A stretch of 64,000 nt of DNA from Marmoricola endophyticus (GCF_014644415.1 NZ_BMKQ01000001.1:2109556-2173555); one strand, 5' to 3'. Counted from the first letter of the stretch, positions 51,927 through 60,552 are shown. Translations and numbers: made by a program. The notes: a model not told the origin generated them from the letters alone.

Positions 51927-52418
51927 CTACGCCCCTTCCGATCGGACGCCGCGACCGTCGGTGCCGGGGTGACAGGACTCGGTGCGGTGGCCCGGTCCGG
52001 GCAGCCGCTCGACGTACCGGTTCGCCCGCGCGGTCGGATCGCTCCAGAACGCCGACAGCGGCCGGTGCCTGTGCTCCCTGCAGAACACCTCGAACGTCGA
52101 GGCGATTCGGACGCTCTCGACGGCGCAGCCCTCGAAGACGGCGTTGACGTGCTCCAGCTCGGCGATCCGGTGCCACCCGCAGTGGTCGAAGGCCCACTCG
52201 TCGACGGACGCGAAGACGTGGAAGACCTGTGGGTCGCCCGGGCGCACCATGGCGTTGATCTCGACATCCAGCTCCGGACTGGCTCGGCGACATGCCCAGG
52301 TGAGGACGTGGCAGGCCCCGGACGCGAAGAACGCGCGATCCGGCCGCAGCCACGACAGGTGCTCGTCGCGCCGCTGAGCCGGCGTTCGTGCGAACTCCCC
52401 GGCCGCCCTCAGGTCCAC
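51927..52418 (-). CDS. Hypothetical protein
   Basis: A 163-residue soluble protein that I do not recognise. It is rich in Trp, His and Cys, with the segment RAFFASGACHVLTWACRR and VFHVFASVDEWAFDHCGWHR. No membrane or DNA-binding segment is seen. GTG at 52418 lies 7 bp after the end of the GNAT gene, so the two are probably in one transcript. It ends just before the TPP riboswitch, which is on the same strand but belongs to thiO. Confidence 0.6.
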   Translation of the reverse strand: MDLRAAGEFARTPAQRRDEHLSWLRPDRAFFASGACHVLTWACRRASPELDVEINAMVRPGDPQVFHVFASVDEWAFDHCGWHRIAELEHVNAVFEGCAVESVRIASTFEVFCREHRHRPLSAFWSDPTARANRYVERLPGPGHRTESCHPGTDGRGVRSEGA

Positions 52419-52425
52419 GCCGCGC

Positions 52426-53055
52426 TCAGTCCCCCGCGGCCTCGGTCGTACCTCGGCCGCCGGCCCACTCGGACTCGAGGATCCCCATCAGCACCTGGTC
52501 GTACCACTGGCCGTCGTGCCACACGGCACTGCGCCGGCGCCCTTCCTCGACGAAGCCGATGCTCTCGTACGCGCGGATCGCCTGCTGGTTGAAGGGCCAG
52601 ACGTCGAGCTGGATGCGGTGGAGAGCCATCTCGCGGAACGCGTACCCGACCAGCACCCGGATCGCGTCCGTGCCGTACCCCTGTCCGAGATGCTCGCGGC
52701 CCAAGGAGATCGCGAGGGTGGCGACCCGGTCCTTGGGCCGGATGCCGGACAGCCCGAGGCAGCCGATCAGCACCGACGGTTCCCCCGCCGTCTCGACGGC
52801 GAAGCCGATGCTGTCGTCGCGGTCGTTGGCGCACCAGCCGGCCACCTGCTGGCGAGCCGCGCCCTCGGACGGCGGCCGCACCTGGTTCGCGGACGTGACC
52901 ATCCGGCCCGGGTCCATCTCCCACTGCGCCAGCACGGGCACGTCGGCCTCGCGCAGACCGCGCAGCCTGACCCGGTCTCCGGTCAGGATCGTCTCGCCGT
53001 AGGCGAACGCGCTCTCGGCATCGATGAGGTCGGCCACAGGTCGATGGTGCCCCAC
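52426..53055 (-). CDS. GNAT N-acetyltransferase (RimJ/RimL-like)
   Basis: A 209-residue GNAT enzyme. The opening GDRVRLRGLREADVPVLAQWEMDP, the acetyl-CoA loop LGQGYGTDAIRVL, and the HRIQLDVWPFNQQAIRAYESIGFVEEGRRRSAVW stretch are typical of the RimJ/RimL group. The substrate could be an N-terminal amino group or a small molecule. A GTG at 53037 is an alternative start with a more usual N-terminus. The hypothetical gene follows after 7 bp. Confidence 0.88.
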   Translation of the reverse strand: MGHHRPVADLIDAESAFAYGETILTGDRVRLRGLREADVPVLAQWEMDPGRMVTSANQVRPPSEGAARQQVAGWCANDRDDSIGFAVETAGEPSVLIGCLGLSGIRPKDRVATLAISLGREHLGQGYGTDAIRVLVGYAFREMALHRIQLDVWPFNQQAIRAYESIGFVEEGRRRSAVWHDGQWYDQVLMGILESEWAGGRGTTEAAGD

Positions 53056-53128
53056 GAGACGACACCCGGGGCTGGACCGCGCCGAGCTCCTCCGAGCCGC
53101 CGTGCCTACGCCTCGCGGAGGCTGAGCC

Positions 53129-53602
53129 TCACTGGGCGGGGTCGCGCTCGCTGAGCGCGCTCAGCACGGTGTGCAGGTCATCGTTGAGGCGGTCGGTGGC
53201 AGCGCTGTCCAACCCGAGCCTGTCCGGGGCGAAGGCGGCGAGGACGTCCGGCGTGACCTGCTCGAGCAGGGCTCGACCTGCCGAGGACGCGTAGACGGCT
53301 GCCGACCGCCCGCGACCCGCCGGTGGCGTGCGCTCGACCAGTCCCTGCTCCTCCATGCCGCGGAGCAGCTCCCCCACGGACTGTCGAGTGGCGAGGACCT
53401 CCCGAGCGAGATCGGCCTGGCTGCGCCCAGGTCGCTCGACCAGGTGCATCAGCACGCTGAACTGCTGGGGCGCGAGGCGGTGGGGCGCCAGCGTCGCGAC
53501 GAACACGTGTCGCATCACCGTGGCCACGCGGACGAGCGTCAGCGCTGCGAAGTCATCGGGATCGCCGCCGGTCCACCCCTGAGGTCGTGTCGTACCGGGC
53601 AT
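53129..53602 (-). CDS. MarR-family transcriptional regulator
   Basis: A 157-residue MarR winged helix protein. The parts LAPQQFSVLMHLVERPGRSQADLAREVLATRQSVGELLRGMEEQGLVERTPP, read in its helix-turn-helix and wing, are typical. It diverges from the MMPL exporter gene with two related palindromes between the starts, so it is the likely repressor of that exporter and of itself. Confidence 0.93.
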   Translation of the reverse strand: MPGTTRPQGWTGGDPDDFAALTLVRVATVMRHVFVATLAPHRLAPQQFSVLMHLVERPGRSQADLAREVLATRQSVGELLRGMEEQGLVERTPPAGRGRSAAVYASSAGRALLEQVTPDVLAAFAPDRLGLDSAATDRLNDDLHTVLSALSERDPAQ

Positions 53603-53611
53603 GAGGCGAGT

Positions 53612-53624
53612 GTAAGGTCCTTGC
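53612..53624. promoter_or_regulatory. MarR operator 1
   Basis: GTAAGG-T-CCTTGC is a near-perfect palindrome 10 bp from the marR start and shares the GTAAGG half-site with operator 2. Confidence 0.65.
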
Positions 53625-53629
53625 CACCC

Positions 53630-53643
53630 GTAAGGCGCCTTAC
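53630..53643. promoter_or_regulatory. MarR operator 2
   Basis: GTAAGGCGCCTTAC is a perfect 14-bp palindrome 18 bp before the MMPL start. With operator 1 it gives two binding sites with 18-19 bp between centres. Confidence 0.75.
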
Positions 53644-53660
53644 ACCTAGGAGACCGAGCC

Positions 53661-55838
53661 GTGGGCCGACTGACAGACATCGTGCTACGACACCGACTTC
53701 TCGTCGTGCTCGGCTGGCTCGTCGTGGCTGTCGCCGGTGCCACGACCGCGTCGACCACGGTCGACCGGCTCTCCTACGACTTCGCGCTGCCCGGGCAGCC
53801 GGCGTACGAGGCCAACCAGCAGATCGTCGAGCAGTTCGGCGGCGGCGGGCTCAACGACCCACTCCTGCTCGTCGTCGACGGTGACGGCGCGAGCGGACGG
53901 GCTGACCAGCTCGCCGCCCAGGCCCGTCGAGCCGTGCCGGGCACCCGCACGGTGTCCCCCGGCGACGACGGGGCGGGGGTGCTGTCGATCGCGGACGACT
54001 CGGCCGTGACGCTCGTCTACCCACGCGTGGTCCCCGGTCCGGACCCGTACGCCGCAGCGCTCCCCCGGCTGCAGCAGGTCGCCGAGCAGGCCTCGGGTGG
54101 CGGCGACGAGGTCACCCTCAGCGGCTTCAGCCTGCTGGAGGAGGGCGGTGGTAACGACCGTGGCCTCCTGGTCGAGCTCGGACTGGGCGCCGTCGGTGCG
54201 CTGCTGGTGCTCGCGCTCGTGTTCGGGTCGCTGCTCGCCGGACTGCCGCTGCTGGTCGCGGCGTTCTCGATCCTCGGCACCTTCCTCGCCCTTCTCGGTC
54301 TGACCGCGGTCAGCGACGTCTCCGCGGTGGTGGAGTACCTCATCGCGCTGATCGGGCTCGGGGTCGCGATCGACTACTCCCTCCTGATCGTGACCAGGTG
54401 GCGGGAGGAGACGGCCAAGGGCGCCGCGACGGACGAGGCCGTACGCATCGCGATGAGGACGGCCGGACGGTCGGTCGTGTTCAGCGGCGTCACGGTGGCG
54501 GTCTCGTTGGCGGCCCTCGTCCTGGTGCCGCTCCCCTTCCTCCGCAGCATCGGCCTGGGCGGGCTGCTGATCCCCCTGTTCAGCGTCGCCGTGTCGCTGA
54601 CGCTCGTGCCGGCCGTCCTCAGCGCGGCCGGGCCGCGGCTCAGCTGGCCGCGTCGCAAGCCCGCCGTCACGCGCAGCCGGCTGTGGGCAGCGGTCGCCCG
54701 TGGCGTCCTGCGGCACCGCTGGGCGACGGCGCTGGGGGCGGTCGTCGTGCTGCTCGCGCTCGCCGCCCCGGTGGCGAGCCTGACCCTCGGCACCGCGACC
54801 CTCGACGGGGTCTCCTCCTCCTCACCGGCATCGACGTCGATCAGCCGAGCGGTGTCCTCGGGGCTTCCCGCCGGCGTCGTCCGGCCCACCGAGGTACTCG
54901 TGCCTTCCGGTGGGACAGCGGGCGTGCTGCAGCGCCTGGAGCGCGTCGACGGCGTGGCTGCGGTCCTGGCTCCACAGGGGCCGGGGTGGCGCACCGACCG
55001 CCAGGCACTCCTGCAGGTCTGGTTCGACTCCGACCCGGGGAGCGAGGCCGGACGGGCCACGCTCGAGAAGGTCCGCGACGTCGCCGACGACGCGAGGTCC
55101 GTCGCCGTGGGGGGCACGCCCGCCGAGGACGCCGACTTCATCACCGCCGTGTACTCCGACGTGCCGTGGGTCGTGCTCGGCGTCGTCGTGGTGACGTTCC
55201 TCCTGCTGGCCAGGGCTCTGCGATCCCTGTGGCTGCCGGTCAAGGCCCTGATCCTCAATGCGCTGTCGCTGGGTGCCGCGTACGGAGTGACGGTGCTGAT
55301 CTGGCAGCAGGGCTACGGCTCGCAGCTGCTGTTCGGCCAGCCCGCCTCGGGGGCGATCACCATCTGGGTGCCGATCGCCGCCTTCGCCTTCCTGTTCGGC
55401 CTCTCGATGGACTACGAGGTCTTCCTGCTCTCCCGGATGCGGGAGGAACGCGACCGGATCCTCGACCGGACCTCCGGCGCGGAGCCGTCTCCTCTGCCCA
55501 GCGAGCGCGACGCCACCGATGCGGCAGTCGTCGAGGGCACGGCCAACACCGGTCGGCTGGTGACCTCCGCGGCCCTCATCCTGTTCTTCGCCTTCCTCGC
55601 CCTCTCGACCGTGCCGACGATCGAGGTCAAGGTGCTCGCGACGGCGCTCGCGCTCGGCATCGCCATCGACGCCGTGATCGTCCGCGGACTGCTCGCCCCC
55701 GCCCTGGTCGGTGTGCTCGGCCGCGCCAACTGGACGATCCCGACCTGGCTGTCGCGCGGCCTGCTGCTGCCCCGATCGGAGGGATCGTCGGCACCGGGGC
55801 GGCGTGGCCACGTACGCGAGCCCGAGCACCGGGCGTGA
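53661..55838 (+). CDS. MMPL/RND-type exporter
   Basis: A 725-residue transporter with two repeats of helices and extracellular domains. The proton-relay helices read GLGVAIDYSLLIVTRWREE in the first half and FLFGLSMDYEVFLLSRMREER in the second, each with the paired Asp-Tyr. The N-terminal loop contains FGGGGLNDPLLLVVDGD. In actinobacteria such pumps export lipids or drugs; the nearby MarR regulator makes drug or toxic-compound efflux more likely. An AGGAGA site lies before the GTG. Confidence 0.93.
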   Translation: MGRLTDIVLRHRLLVVLGWLVVAVAGATTASTTVDRLSYDFALPGQPAYEANQQIVEQFGGGGLNDPLLLVVDGDGASGRADQLAAQARRAVPGTRTVSPGDDGAGVLSIADDSAVTLVYPRVVPGPDPYAAALPRLQQVAEQASGGGDEVTLSGFSLLEEGGGNDRGLLVELGLGAVGALLVLALVFGSLLAGLPLLVAAFSILGTFLALLGLTAVSDVSAVVEYLIALIGLGVAIDYSLLIVTRWREETAKGAATDEAVRIAMRTAGRSVVFSGVTVAVSLAALVLVPLPFLRSIGLGGLLIPLFSVAVSLTLVPAVLSAAGPRLSWPRRKPAVTRSRLWAAVARGVLRHRWATALGAVVVLLALAAPVASLTLGTATLDGVSSSSPASTSISRAVSSGLPAGVVRPTEVLVPSGGTAGVLQRLERVDGVAAVLAPQGPGWRTDRQALLQVWFDSDPGSEAGRATLEKVRDVADDARSVAVGGTPAEDADFITAVYSDVPWVVLGVVVVTFLLLARALRSLWLPVKALILNALSLGAAYGVTVLIWQQGYGSQLLFGQPASGAITIWVPIAAFAFLFGLSMDYEVFLLSRMREERDRILDRTSGAEPSPLPSERDATDAAVVEGTANTGRLVTSAALILFFAFLALSTVPTIEVKVLATALALGIAIDAVIVRGLLAPALVGVLGRANWTIPTWLSRGLLLPRSEGSSAPGRRGHVREPEHRA

Positions 55839-55920
55839 GCCCCACCCTTGCGGCGATGCGGTCGTCGACTCCTCAGGCATGGGTGCTCACGCGGCCAGGG
55901 AGGCTTGGCCGAGAGCGGGC

Positions 55921-56871
55921 TCAGGCCGTCGGAGCCAGGGCTCTCGACACGATGCGATAGGCGGCGGCGACTGTCTCGTACCCGGACGTGGAGTCGGGGT
56001 CGCTCGGTGCCGTGTAGACGGCGACGACCAGCGGCGGGTGCCGAGGCGGCCACACCACGGCGACATCGTTGACCTCGCCGTGAGCGCCGCTGCCGGTCTT
56101 GTCACCCACCTCCCAGTCATCGGGGAGGCCGGCCCGGATGGACCGGGCACCGGTCGTGCTGGCCCTCAGCCAGCCCACGATCCGGCGCCGGCTCGCTGGG
56201 TGGAGGCCGCTCCCCAGTGCCAGCGCACGGAGGTTCGCTCCCATGTGGGCCGCGGTGGTGGTGTCCCGCTGGTCGCCGGGTGCGCCGACGTTGACGTCCG
56301 GCTCGGTGCGGTCCAACCGGGTCACCGGGTCACCAAGGGTGCGGACGAACTCGGTGACCTTCGCCGGCCCCCCGACCAGGTCCACCAGCAGGTTGGCCGC
56401 GGTGTTGTCGCTGAGGGTGATCGCCGCCTCGCAGAGAGCCGCCACGTCCATGCCTTCGTCGACGTGCTGCGACGTCACCGGGGCGTGGTCGAGAAGCTGG
56501 GTCCGGTCGTAGCGGATCCGACGACCCAGGAGTCCGGGTCGCTGCTCGGCGAGGCGGAGGACCGCTGCGACCGCGAGCACCTTGTGTGTCGAGCACATCA
56601 AGAACCGCTCGTCCGCGCGGTGCCCGACCACGACACCGGTGGCCGTGGACACCGCGTGCACACCGAGTCGCCCGCCGAGCTCTCGTTCCAGGTCCGCCAG
56701 CTCCGCCTGCGCGCGAGCTACCCGCTCCGTCGAGGACGGGCTCGACGAGCTCGACACCGTGCCGGACGGTGAGGGCGACGGGGCGCACCCTGCCAGAACG
56801 GTTCCCACCCCGGTCGCGAGCACCAGTCGTCGCGACACGGGCCACGGAGCGATCGGCCCAGCGGGGGTCAC
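55921..56871 (-). CDS. Class A beta-lactamase (lipoprotein)
   Basis: A 316-residue serine beta-lactamase. The motifs S94-T-H-K97, S154-D-N156, E190 in RTEPDVN and K258-T-G260 are complete, so it should be active. The N-terminus has a twin-arginine-like SRRLVLATG and a lipobox VLAGC (Cys29), which would anchor it outside the membrane by Tat export. A Ser-rich linker (35-48) follows. It overlaps the stop of the small basic gene by 4 bp (GTGA). There is no BlaI/BlaR pair; a winged-helix regulator lies upstream in the same possible transcript. Confidence 0.94.
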   Translation of the reverse strand: MTPAGPIAPWPVSRRLVLATGVGTVLAGCAPSPSPSGTVSSSSSPSSTERVARAQAELADLERELGGRLGVHAVSTATGVVVGHRADERFLMCSTHKVLAVAAVLRLAEQRPGLLGRRIRYDRTQLLDHAPVTSQHVDEGMDVAALCEAAITLSDNTAANLLVDLVGGPAKVTEFVRTLGDPVTRLDRTEPDVNVGAPGDQRDTTTAAHMGANLRALALGSGLHPASRRRIVGWLRASTTGARSIRAGLPDDWEVGDKTGSGAHGEVNDVAVVWPPRHPPLVVAVYTAPSDPDSTSGYETVAAAYRIVSRALAPTA

Positions 56872-57053
56872 TTGCCGACGGCAGTGATCACCGCAGCGCG
56901 CTTGATCCGCCGCCGGCGACGCACCGCGCGCTCAGCCGTGCTCGTCGCCTCGTCCGGCGACTGCCCCCGACTGACCGCCTTGTCGTACGCCTTCTCGAAG
57001 GCGTGCTGCTCACGAGCCTGCCGACGGGCCTTCCGTGCGCTCAACCATCCCAT
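56868..57053 (-). CDS. Small basic protein of unknown function
   Basis: A 61-residue protein, very rich in Arg and Lys, with the runs ARKARRQAREQ and RRRRRIKRA separated by an acidic helix. No membrane segment or known motif. It could be a nucleic-acid- or ribosome-associated protein; that is a guess. It begins 38 bp after the winged-helix gene and its stop overlaps the beta-lactamase start, so it is probably translated with it. Confidence 0.6.
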   Translation of the reverse strand: MGWLSARKARRQAREQHAFEKAYDKAVSRGQSPDEATSTAERAVRRRRRIKRAAVITAVGK

Positions 57054-57091
57054 TCCCAGTCATCCCTCTCTCGTACGTCGTCGTTCGTCTC

Positions 57092-57454
57092 TCAGGCGGA
57101 GTCGCAGCTCGCGGGCACGGGACCCTGCGGCTCGCTGGCCGGCTCGTTCAGCGCACCGACCGGGGTCGTGGAGATGACCCGCAGGGCCTCGCAGTGCTCC
57201 TCGAAGGCGTCCGTGCCCGCGCGGGTCAGCGACAGCCAGGTCCGCGGACGTTTGCCGACGTACCCCTTGCGGACGTGCACGTACCCGGCCTCGTCGAGCA
57301 CCCGGACGTGCTGGGACAACAACGACTCACTGACCTCGAGGGTCTCGCGCAGCACCTTGAACTCGGCTTCTCCGGTCGCCGCGAGCGCGGCCATCAACGA
57401 GAACCGCACCGGCGTGTGGATGCGGGCGTCCAGGCGGTGACGGGGGTGGCTCAC
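57092..57454 (-). CDS. Winged-helix transcriptional regulator
   Basis: A 120-residue regulator of the MarR/ArsR-like winged-helix group. RIHTPVRFSLMAALAATGEAEFKVLRETLEVSESLLSQHVRVLDEAGYVHVRKGYVGKRPRTWLSLTRAG shows the recognition helix (SESLLSQHVRVLDEAGY) and wing, with a Lys/Arg-rich wing tip. I start it at the GTG at 57452-57454, which overlaps the stop of the upstream membrane protein by 4 bp. This regulator plus membrane-protein pair is common in actinobacteria, where the regulator represses its own operon. Confidence 0.87.
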   Translation of the reverse strand: MSHPRHRLDARIHTPVRFSLMAALAATGEAEFKVLRETLEVSESLLSQHVRVLDEAGYVHVRKGYVGKRPRTWLSLTRAGTDAFEEHCEALRVISTTPVGALNEPASEPQGPVPASCDSA

Positions 57455-57873
57455 GACCGCACCCGTGCCCATCCCCGGATCGCCTCGGCGAACGCCGGGA
57501 CCGCCACCACCACTCCCATCAGAGCCCACCAGCCGACGCTGCGATCCAGGTAGGTGGGACCGAACCACGACACCCCGGCGACGTAGAGCACCACCCAGGA
57601 CACCACCCACACCCGGGTGTCCCTGCGGCTGACGGGGCGGACGTCCTGACGATGCTTCCACCAGAAGATCACCACTGCCCACGCCACGACCACCAGGGCG
57701 AACGCGACTCCCGCCCGCGTGCTCCGCAGCAACGGTATCCACGCCACCAGACCGATCGTGACCACGCCGTAGGCGGTCATCATCACCGGGTACCAGCGCC
57801 CGCCACGGCGCATCCGGGCCTGCACCTGCTCGGCCTGGCCCCACATGGCCGCCGGCGTCGTGTCGTCGGACAT
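57451..57873 (-). CDS. Four-helix membrane protein
   Basis: A 140-residue protein with an acidic N-terminus and four hydrophobic segments (about 28-46, 53-70, 86-103, 111-129), linked by short loops with Arg residues at the cytoplasmic side. It is the first gene of the minus-strand group that continues with the winged-helix regulator. No transport or enzyme motif is visible. A TTTAGTG-A-CGCTAAT sequence in the promoter may be the operator. Confidence 0.78.
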   Translation of the reverse strand: MSDDTTPAAMWGQAEQVQARMRRGGRWYPVMMTAYGVVTIGLVAWIPLLRSTRAGVAFALVVVAWAVVIFWWKHRQDVRPVSRRDTRVWVVSWVVLYVAGVSWFGPTYLDRSVGWWALMGVVVAVPAFAEAIRGWARVRS

Positions 57874-57917
57874 ATCCCTCTACCCCTCGAGCTTCGACTC
57901 AACTGCGCCGAACATAC

Positions 57918-57932
57918 ATTAGCGTCACTAAA
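57918..57932. promoter_or_regulatory. Candidate operator for the winged-helix regulator
   Basis: ATTAGCG-T-CACTAAA has arms that agree at 5 of 7 positions and lies in the least GC-rich stretch before the membrane-protein gene. It is placed where a repressor from this operon would bind. Confidence 0.4.
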
Positions 57933-57982
57933 GTACGCGCACGTGCTCGATCTCTGCGTCCGGGGCCGAGGTCTGCTCGGCG

Positions 57983-59380
57983 TCAGCCCATCGTCATGTC
58001 GACGAAGCGGCTGTAGTGGCCCTGGAAGGCGACGACGACGTCCCGGGTGGGCCCGTTGCGGTGCTTGGCCACGATGATGTCGGCCTCGCCGGGGCGAGCG
58101 GACTCCTTCTCGTACGCGTCCTCGCGGTGCAGGAGGATCACGATGTCGGCGTCCTGCTCGATCGAGCCGGACTCGCGCAGGTCGGACATCATCGGTCGCT
58201 TGTCGCCGCGCTGCTCGGGGCCTCGGTTGAGCTGCGAGAGAGCGACGATCGGGACGTCGAGCTCCTTGGCCAGCAGCTTGATCTGCCGGGAGAACTCCGA
58301 GACCTCGACCTGGCGGGACTCGACCTTCTTGCCCGAGGTCATCAGCTGCAGGTAGTCGATGACGATCAGCTTCAGGTCGTGCCGCTCCTTGAGGCGCCGG
58401 GCCTTGGCGCGGATCTCCATCATCGTCATGTTGGGGCTGTCGTCGATGAACATCGGCGCGCTGGAGACCTGGCCCATCTTGGTGCCGACCTTGGTCCAGT
58501 CCTCGTCGCGCATCCCGCCGTTGCGGATGTGGTTGAGCGCCACCTTCGACTCCGCCGACAGCAGCCTCATCGTGATCTCGGTGCGCGACATCTCCAGGCT
58601 GAAGAAGACCGAGGCCTGGTTGTTCGCGATCGACGCGGCTCGGCAGAAGTCCAGCGCCAGCGTCGACTTCCCCATCGCGGGCCGCGCGGCGACGATGATC
58701 ATCTGCCCGCCCTGGAAGCCGTTGACCAGCTCGTCGAGGTCGGCGAACCCGGTCGGCACCCCGCGCATCGACCCGTCGTGGGACGAGATCGCCTCGATCT
58801 CGTCGAGCGTCGCCTCCATCAGCGCGCTCAGCGGGGCGTAGTCCTCGCCGGAGCGCTTGTCGGTGATCGAGTAGACCTCCTGCTGCGCGGCGTCGACCGT
58901 GTCGTCGACGTCGCCCTCGCCGGCGTAGCCCATCTGCGCGATCCGGGTGCCCGCGTCGACCAGCCGCCTCAGGATCGCCTTCTCGCGGACGATCTCGGCG
59001 TAGAACGAGGCGTTCGCGGCGATCGGGACGTTGGCCGTCAGCGTGTGGAGGTACGGCGCGCCGCCGATCCGGCCCAGCTCCTGGCGTCGCTGCAGCTCGG
59101 CGGCCACCGTCACCGGGTCGGCCGGCTCGCCCTTCGCGTACAGGTCGACGATCGCGGCGAAGATCGTCTCGTGCACGGGGCGGTAGAAGTCGCCACCGCG
59201 CAGGTGCTCGTGGACGTCCGCGATGGCGTCCTTCGACATCATCATCGAGCCGAGCACGCTCTGCTCGGCCGCCTCGTCCTGCGGGGGCACCCGGCCGGAG
59301 TAGCCCTCGCCCGCGCCGGAGTCGTACGACTCGTAGGACGGCGCATCGTACGCATCCCGAGGGTCGAGCATCTGGCTCAT
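57983..59380 (-). CDS. dnaB: Replicative DNA helicase
   Basis: A 465-residue DnaB. The N-terminal domain begins PPQDEAAEQSVLGSMMMSKDAIADV. The ATPase has Walker A ARPAMGKST, FFSLEMSRTEI, Walker B LIVIDYLQLM, and ALSQLNRGPEQR. The end RDVVVAFQGHYSRFVDM is typical. No intein is present, which is of note as many actinobacterial dnaB genes carry one. The start is the ATG at 59378-59380. It unwinds DNA ahead of the replication fork. The operon of rplI-rpsR-ssb-rpsF lies 1.2 kb upstream, as in other actinobacteria. Confidence 0.97.
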   Translation of the reverse strand: MSQMLDPRDAYDAPSYESYDSGAGEGYSGRVPPQDEAAEQSVLGSMMMSKDAIADVHEHLRGGDFYRPVHETIFAAIVDLYAKGEPADPVTVAAELQRRQELGRIGGAPYLHTLTANVPIAANASFYAEIVREKAILRRLVDAGTRIAQMGYAGEGDVDDTVDAAQQEVYSITDKRSGEDYAPLSALMEATLDEIEAISSHDGSMRGVPTGFADLDELVNGFQGGQMIIVAARPAMGKSTLALDFCRAASIANNQASVFFSLEMSRTEITMRLLSAESKVALNHIRNGGMRDEDWTKVGTKMGQVSSAPMFIDDSPNMTMMEIRAKARRLKERHDLKLIVIDYLQLMTSGKKVESRQVEVSEFSRQIKLLAKELDVPIVALSQLNRGPEQRGDKRPMMSDLRESGSIEQDADIVILLHREDAYEKESARPGEADIIVAKHRNGPTRDVVVAFQGHYSRFVDMTMG

Positions 59381-59562
59381 GCCGCCACTCCTTCCGGGTC
59401 CCCGCAGGGGTCTCGTCGCACCGGTCTCGACCTGTCCTCGCACTGGTCCCCAGCCTGGCGGGGGCCACCGACGCTTTCGGCCGACGAAGGACCACCCCCG
59501 GAGGCCCCGGTGCCGGGATCTGCGCGAGATTAGGCGCCCGGGGAGTCCTCGACCAAGCCGGC

Positions 59563-59808
59563 TTTTCCACAGTCGCTGTGGAGAACGGTGGGTCGTTGTG
59601 GCTAACCCGGCGTGGCGAGGCCACATGCTGTGGACAGCACTGTGCATGTCGATTGCAGTTCATCGAGCAAACCCGCTCTGACCTGGGGATACACAGTTCA
59701 CAGGGGGCGTCTCTCGAGGAAGTCGTTCATCGTTTCGCCATCTGGACGGCGGGTGTCCACGTGCGGCTCGTCGTCGAACGGGCCCGTTATCCCCAACCCT
59801 TGTGCACA
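59563..59808. other. DnaA-box-like sequences in a 490-bp gene-free stretch
   Basis: The stretch 59381-59870 holds no credible gene. It is less GC-rich than its surroundings and contains TTTTCCACA (59563, a perfect TTWTNCACA box), TTCTCCACA (59577-59585, minus strand), CTGTCCACA (59629-59637, minus), TTATCCCCA (59787) and TTGTGCACA (59800). They resemble DnaA boxes in a region next to dnaB; no AT-rich unwinding element is obvious, and this need not be an origin. Confidence 0.45.
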
Positions 59809-59858
59809 GGTTGAGACTCTGCCGGGACGGCTCGCGCGCGACACGTCCTCGCGCTGCC

Positions 59859-59864
59859 TACCCT
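59859..59864 (+). promoter_or_regulatory. -10 element, leaderless pattern
   Basis: TACCCT ends 6 bases before the GTG of the membrane protein at 59871. Confidence 0.45.
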
Positions 59865-59870
59865 GGGCGG

Positions 59871-60461
59871 GTGACGCCGCTGCAGCGCGTGGCCATGGGC
59901 CTGGTGATCGTGTTCGGCATCGCGATGTTCCCGGCCCACCCGACGCCGAGCTGGGAGTCGTACGACGCGCTCGCCGACCCCGTGGGCTGGGCACTCGTGC
60001 TGCTCGGCACCAAGGACCTCGCCGGGCGCCACCCCCAGCTCACGGGTGCCCACCGGGCCGCGGTCGTCGCCGGGCTGGTCAGCGTGCCGCTGTGGTTCCC
60101 GCAGCTGAACCACGAGGTGAGCGGAGCCGGCGCGTGGGCCGTGCAGGTCCCCCAGGGACTGGCCTGCCTGCTGCTGTGCGTGGGGATCGGACGGCTCGCC
60201 GCGGAGCAGGAGCCGCGCGACGCGTACGCCGCCAAGCGCTTCGGCCTGCTGACGTACGGCTTCGCGGTCGTGCTGGTCCTGCCCGCGCTCGTCGAGGGGG
60301 GCGGCCTCAGCGGGCTCGGTCCCGCCGCCGACCTGGTGAAGCTCGTCGTCGTGGTCGCCGCGGTGTGGTTCCTGTTCCGGGTGCACCGGCGGACCTGGCT
60401 GGGCGGGCCCGGGCCACTCGAGGTGCCGGCGGCGGGACCGGGTCGACCGCGCGACGAGTGA
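59871..60461 (+). CDS. Integral membrane protein
   Basis: A 196-residue protein with about five hydrophobic segments and a Pro/Gly-rich tail (PGPLEVPAAGPGRPRDE). The segments PVGWALVLLGTKDLAG and VSVPLWFPQLNHE lie between helices. I do not recognise the family and see no active-site motif. The GTG at 59871 has a leaderless-type promoter. It converges on rplI with a repeat and a hairpin between them. Confidence 0.7.
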   Translation: MTPLQRVAMGLVIVFGIAMFPAHPTPSWESYDALADPVGWALVLLGTKDLAGRHPQLTGAHRAAVVAGLVSVPLWFPQLNHEVSGAGAWAVQVPQGLACLLLCVGIGRLAAEQEPRDAYAAKRFGLLTYGFAVVLVLPALVEGGGLSGLGPAADLVKLVVVVAAVWFLFRVHRRTWLGGPGPLEVPAAGPGRPRDE

Positions 60462-60462
60462 G

Positions 60463-60504
60463 GGTGGTTTCGACGCGCTCGCTGGCGCTCGCTGCTCAAC
60501 CACC
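60463..60504. repeat. Palindromic repeat, locus 3
   Basis: GGTGGTT at 60463 faces AACCACC ending at 60504, enclosing CGACGCGCTCGCTGGCGCTCGC. This is the same family as at 8806-8895 and 21542-21608. It lies 2 bp after the stop of the membrane-protein gene and may act as its terminator. Confidence 0.75.
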
Positions 60505-60552
60505 AGGGCCCGTCCCCAAGGCACCCGCTGCCTCGACCACCTGCACGCGACA

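Noticed and set aside
57983-59380. An intein within dnaB.
   Set aside because: The protein has normal length and the Walker A and B regions are continuous.
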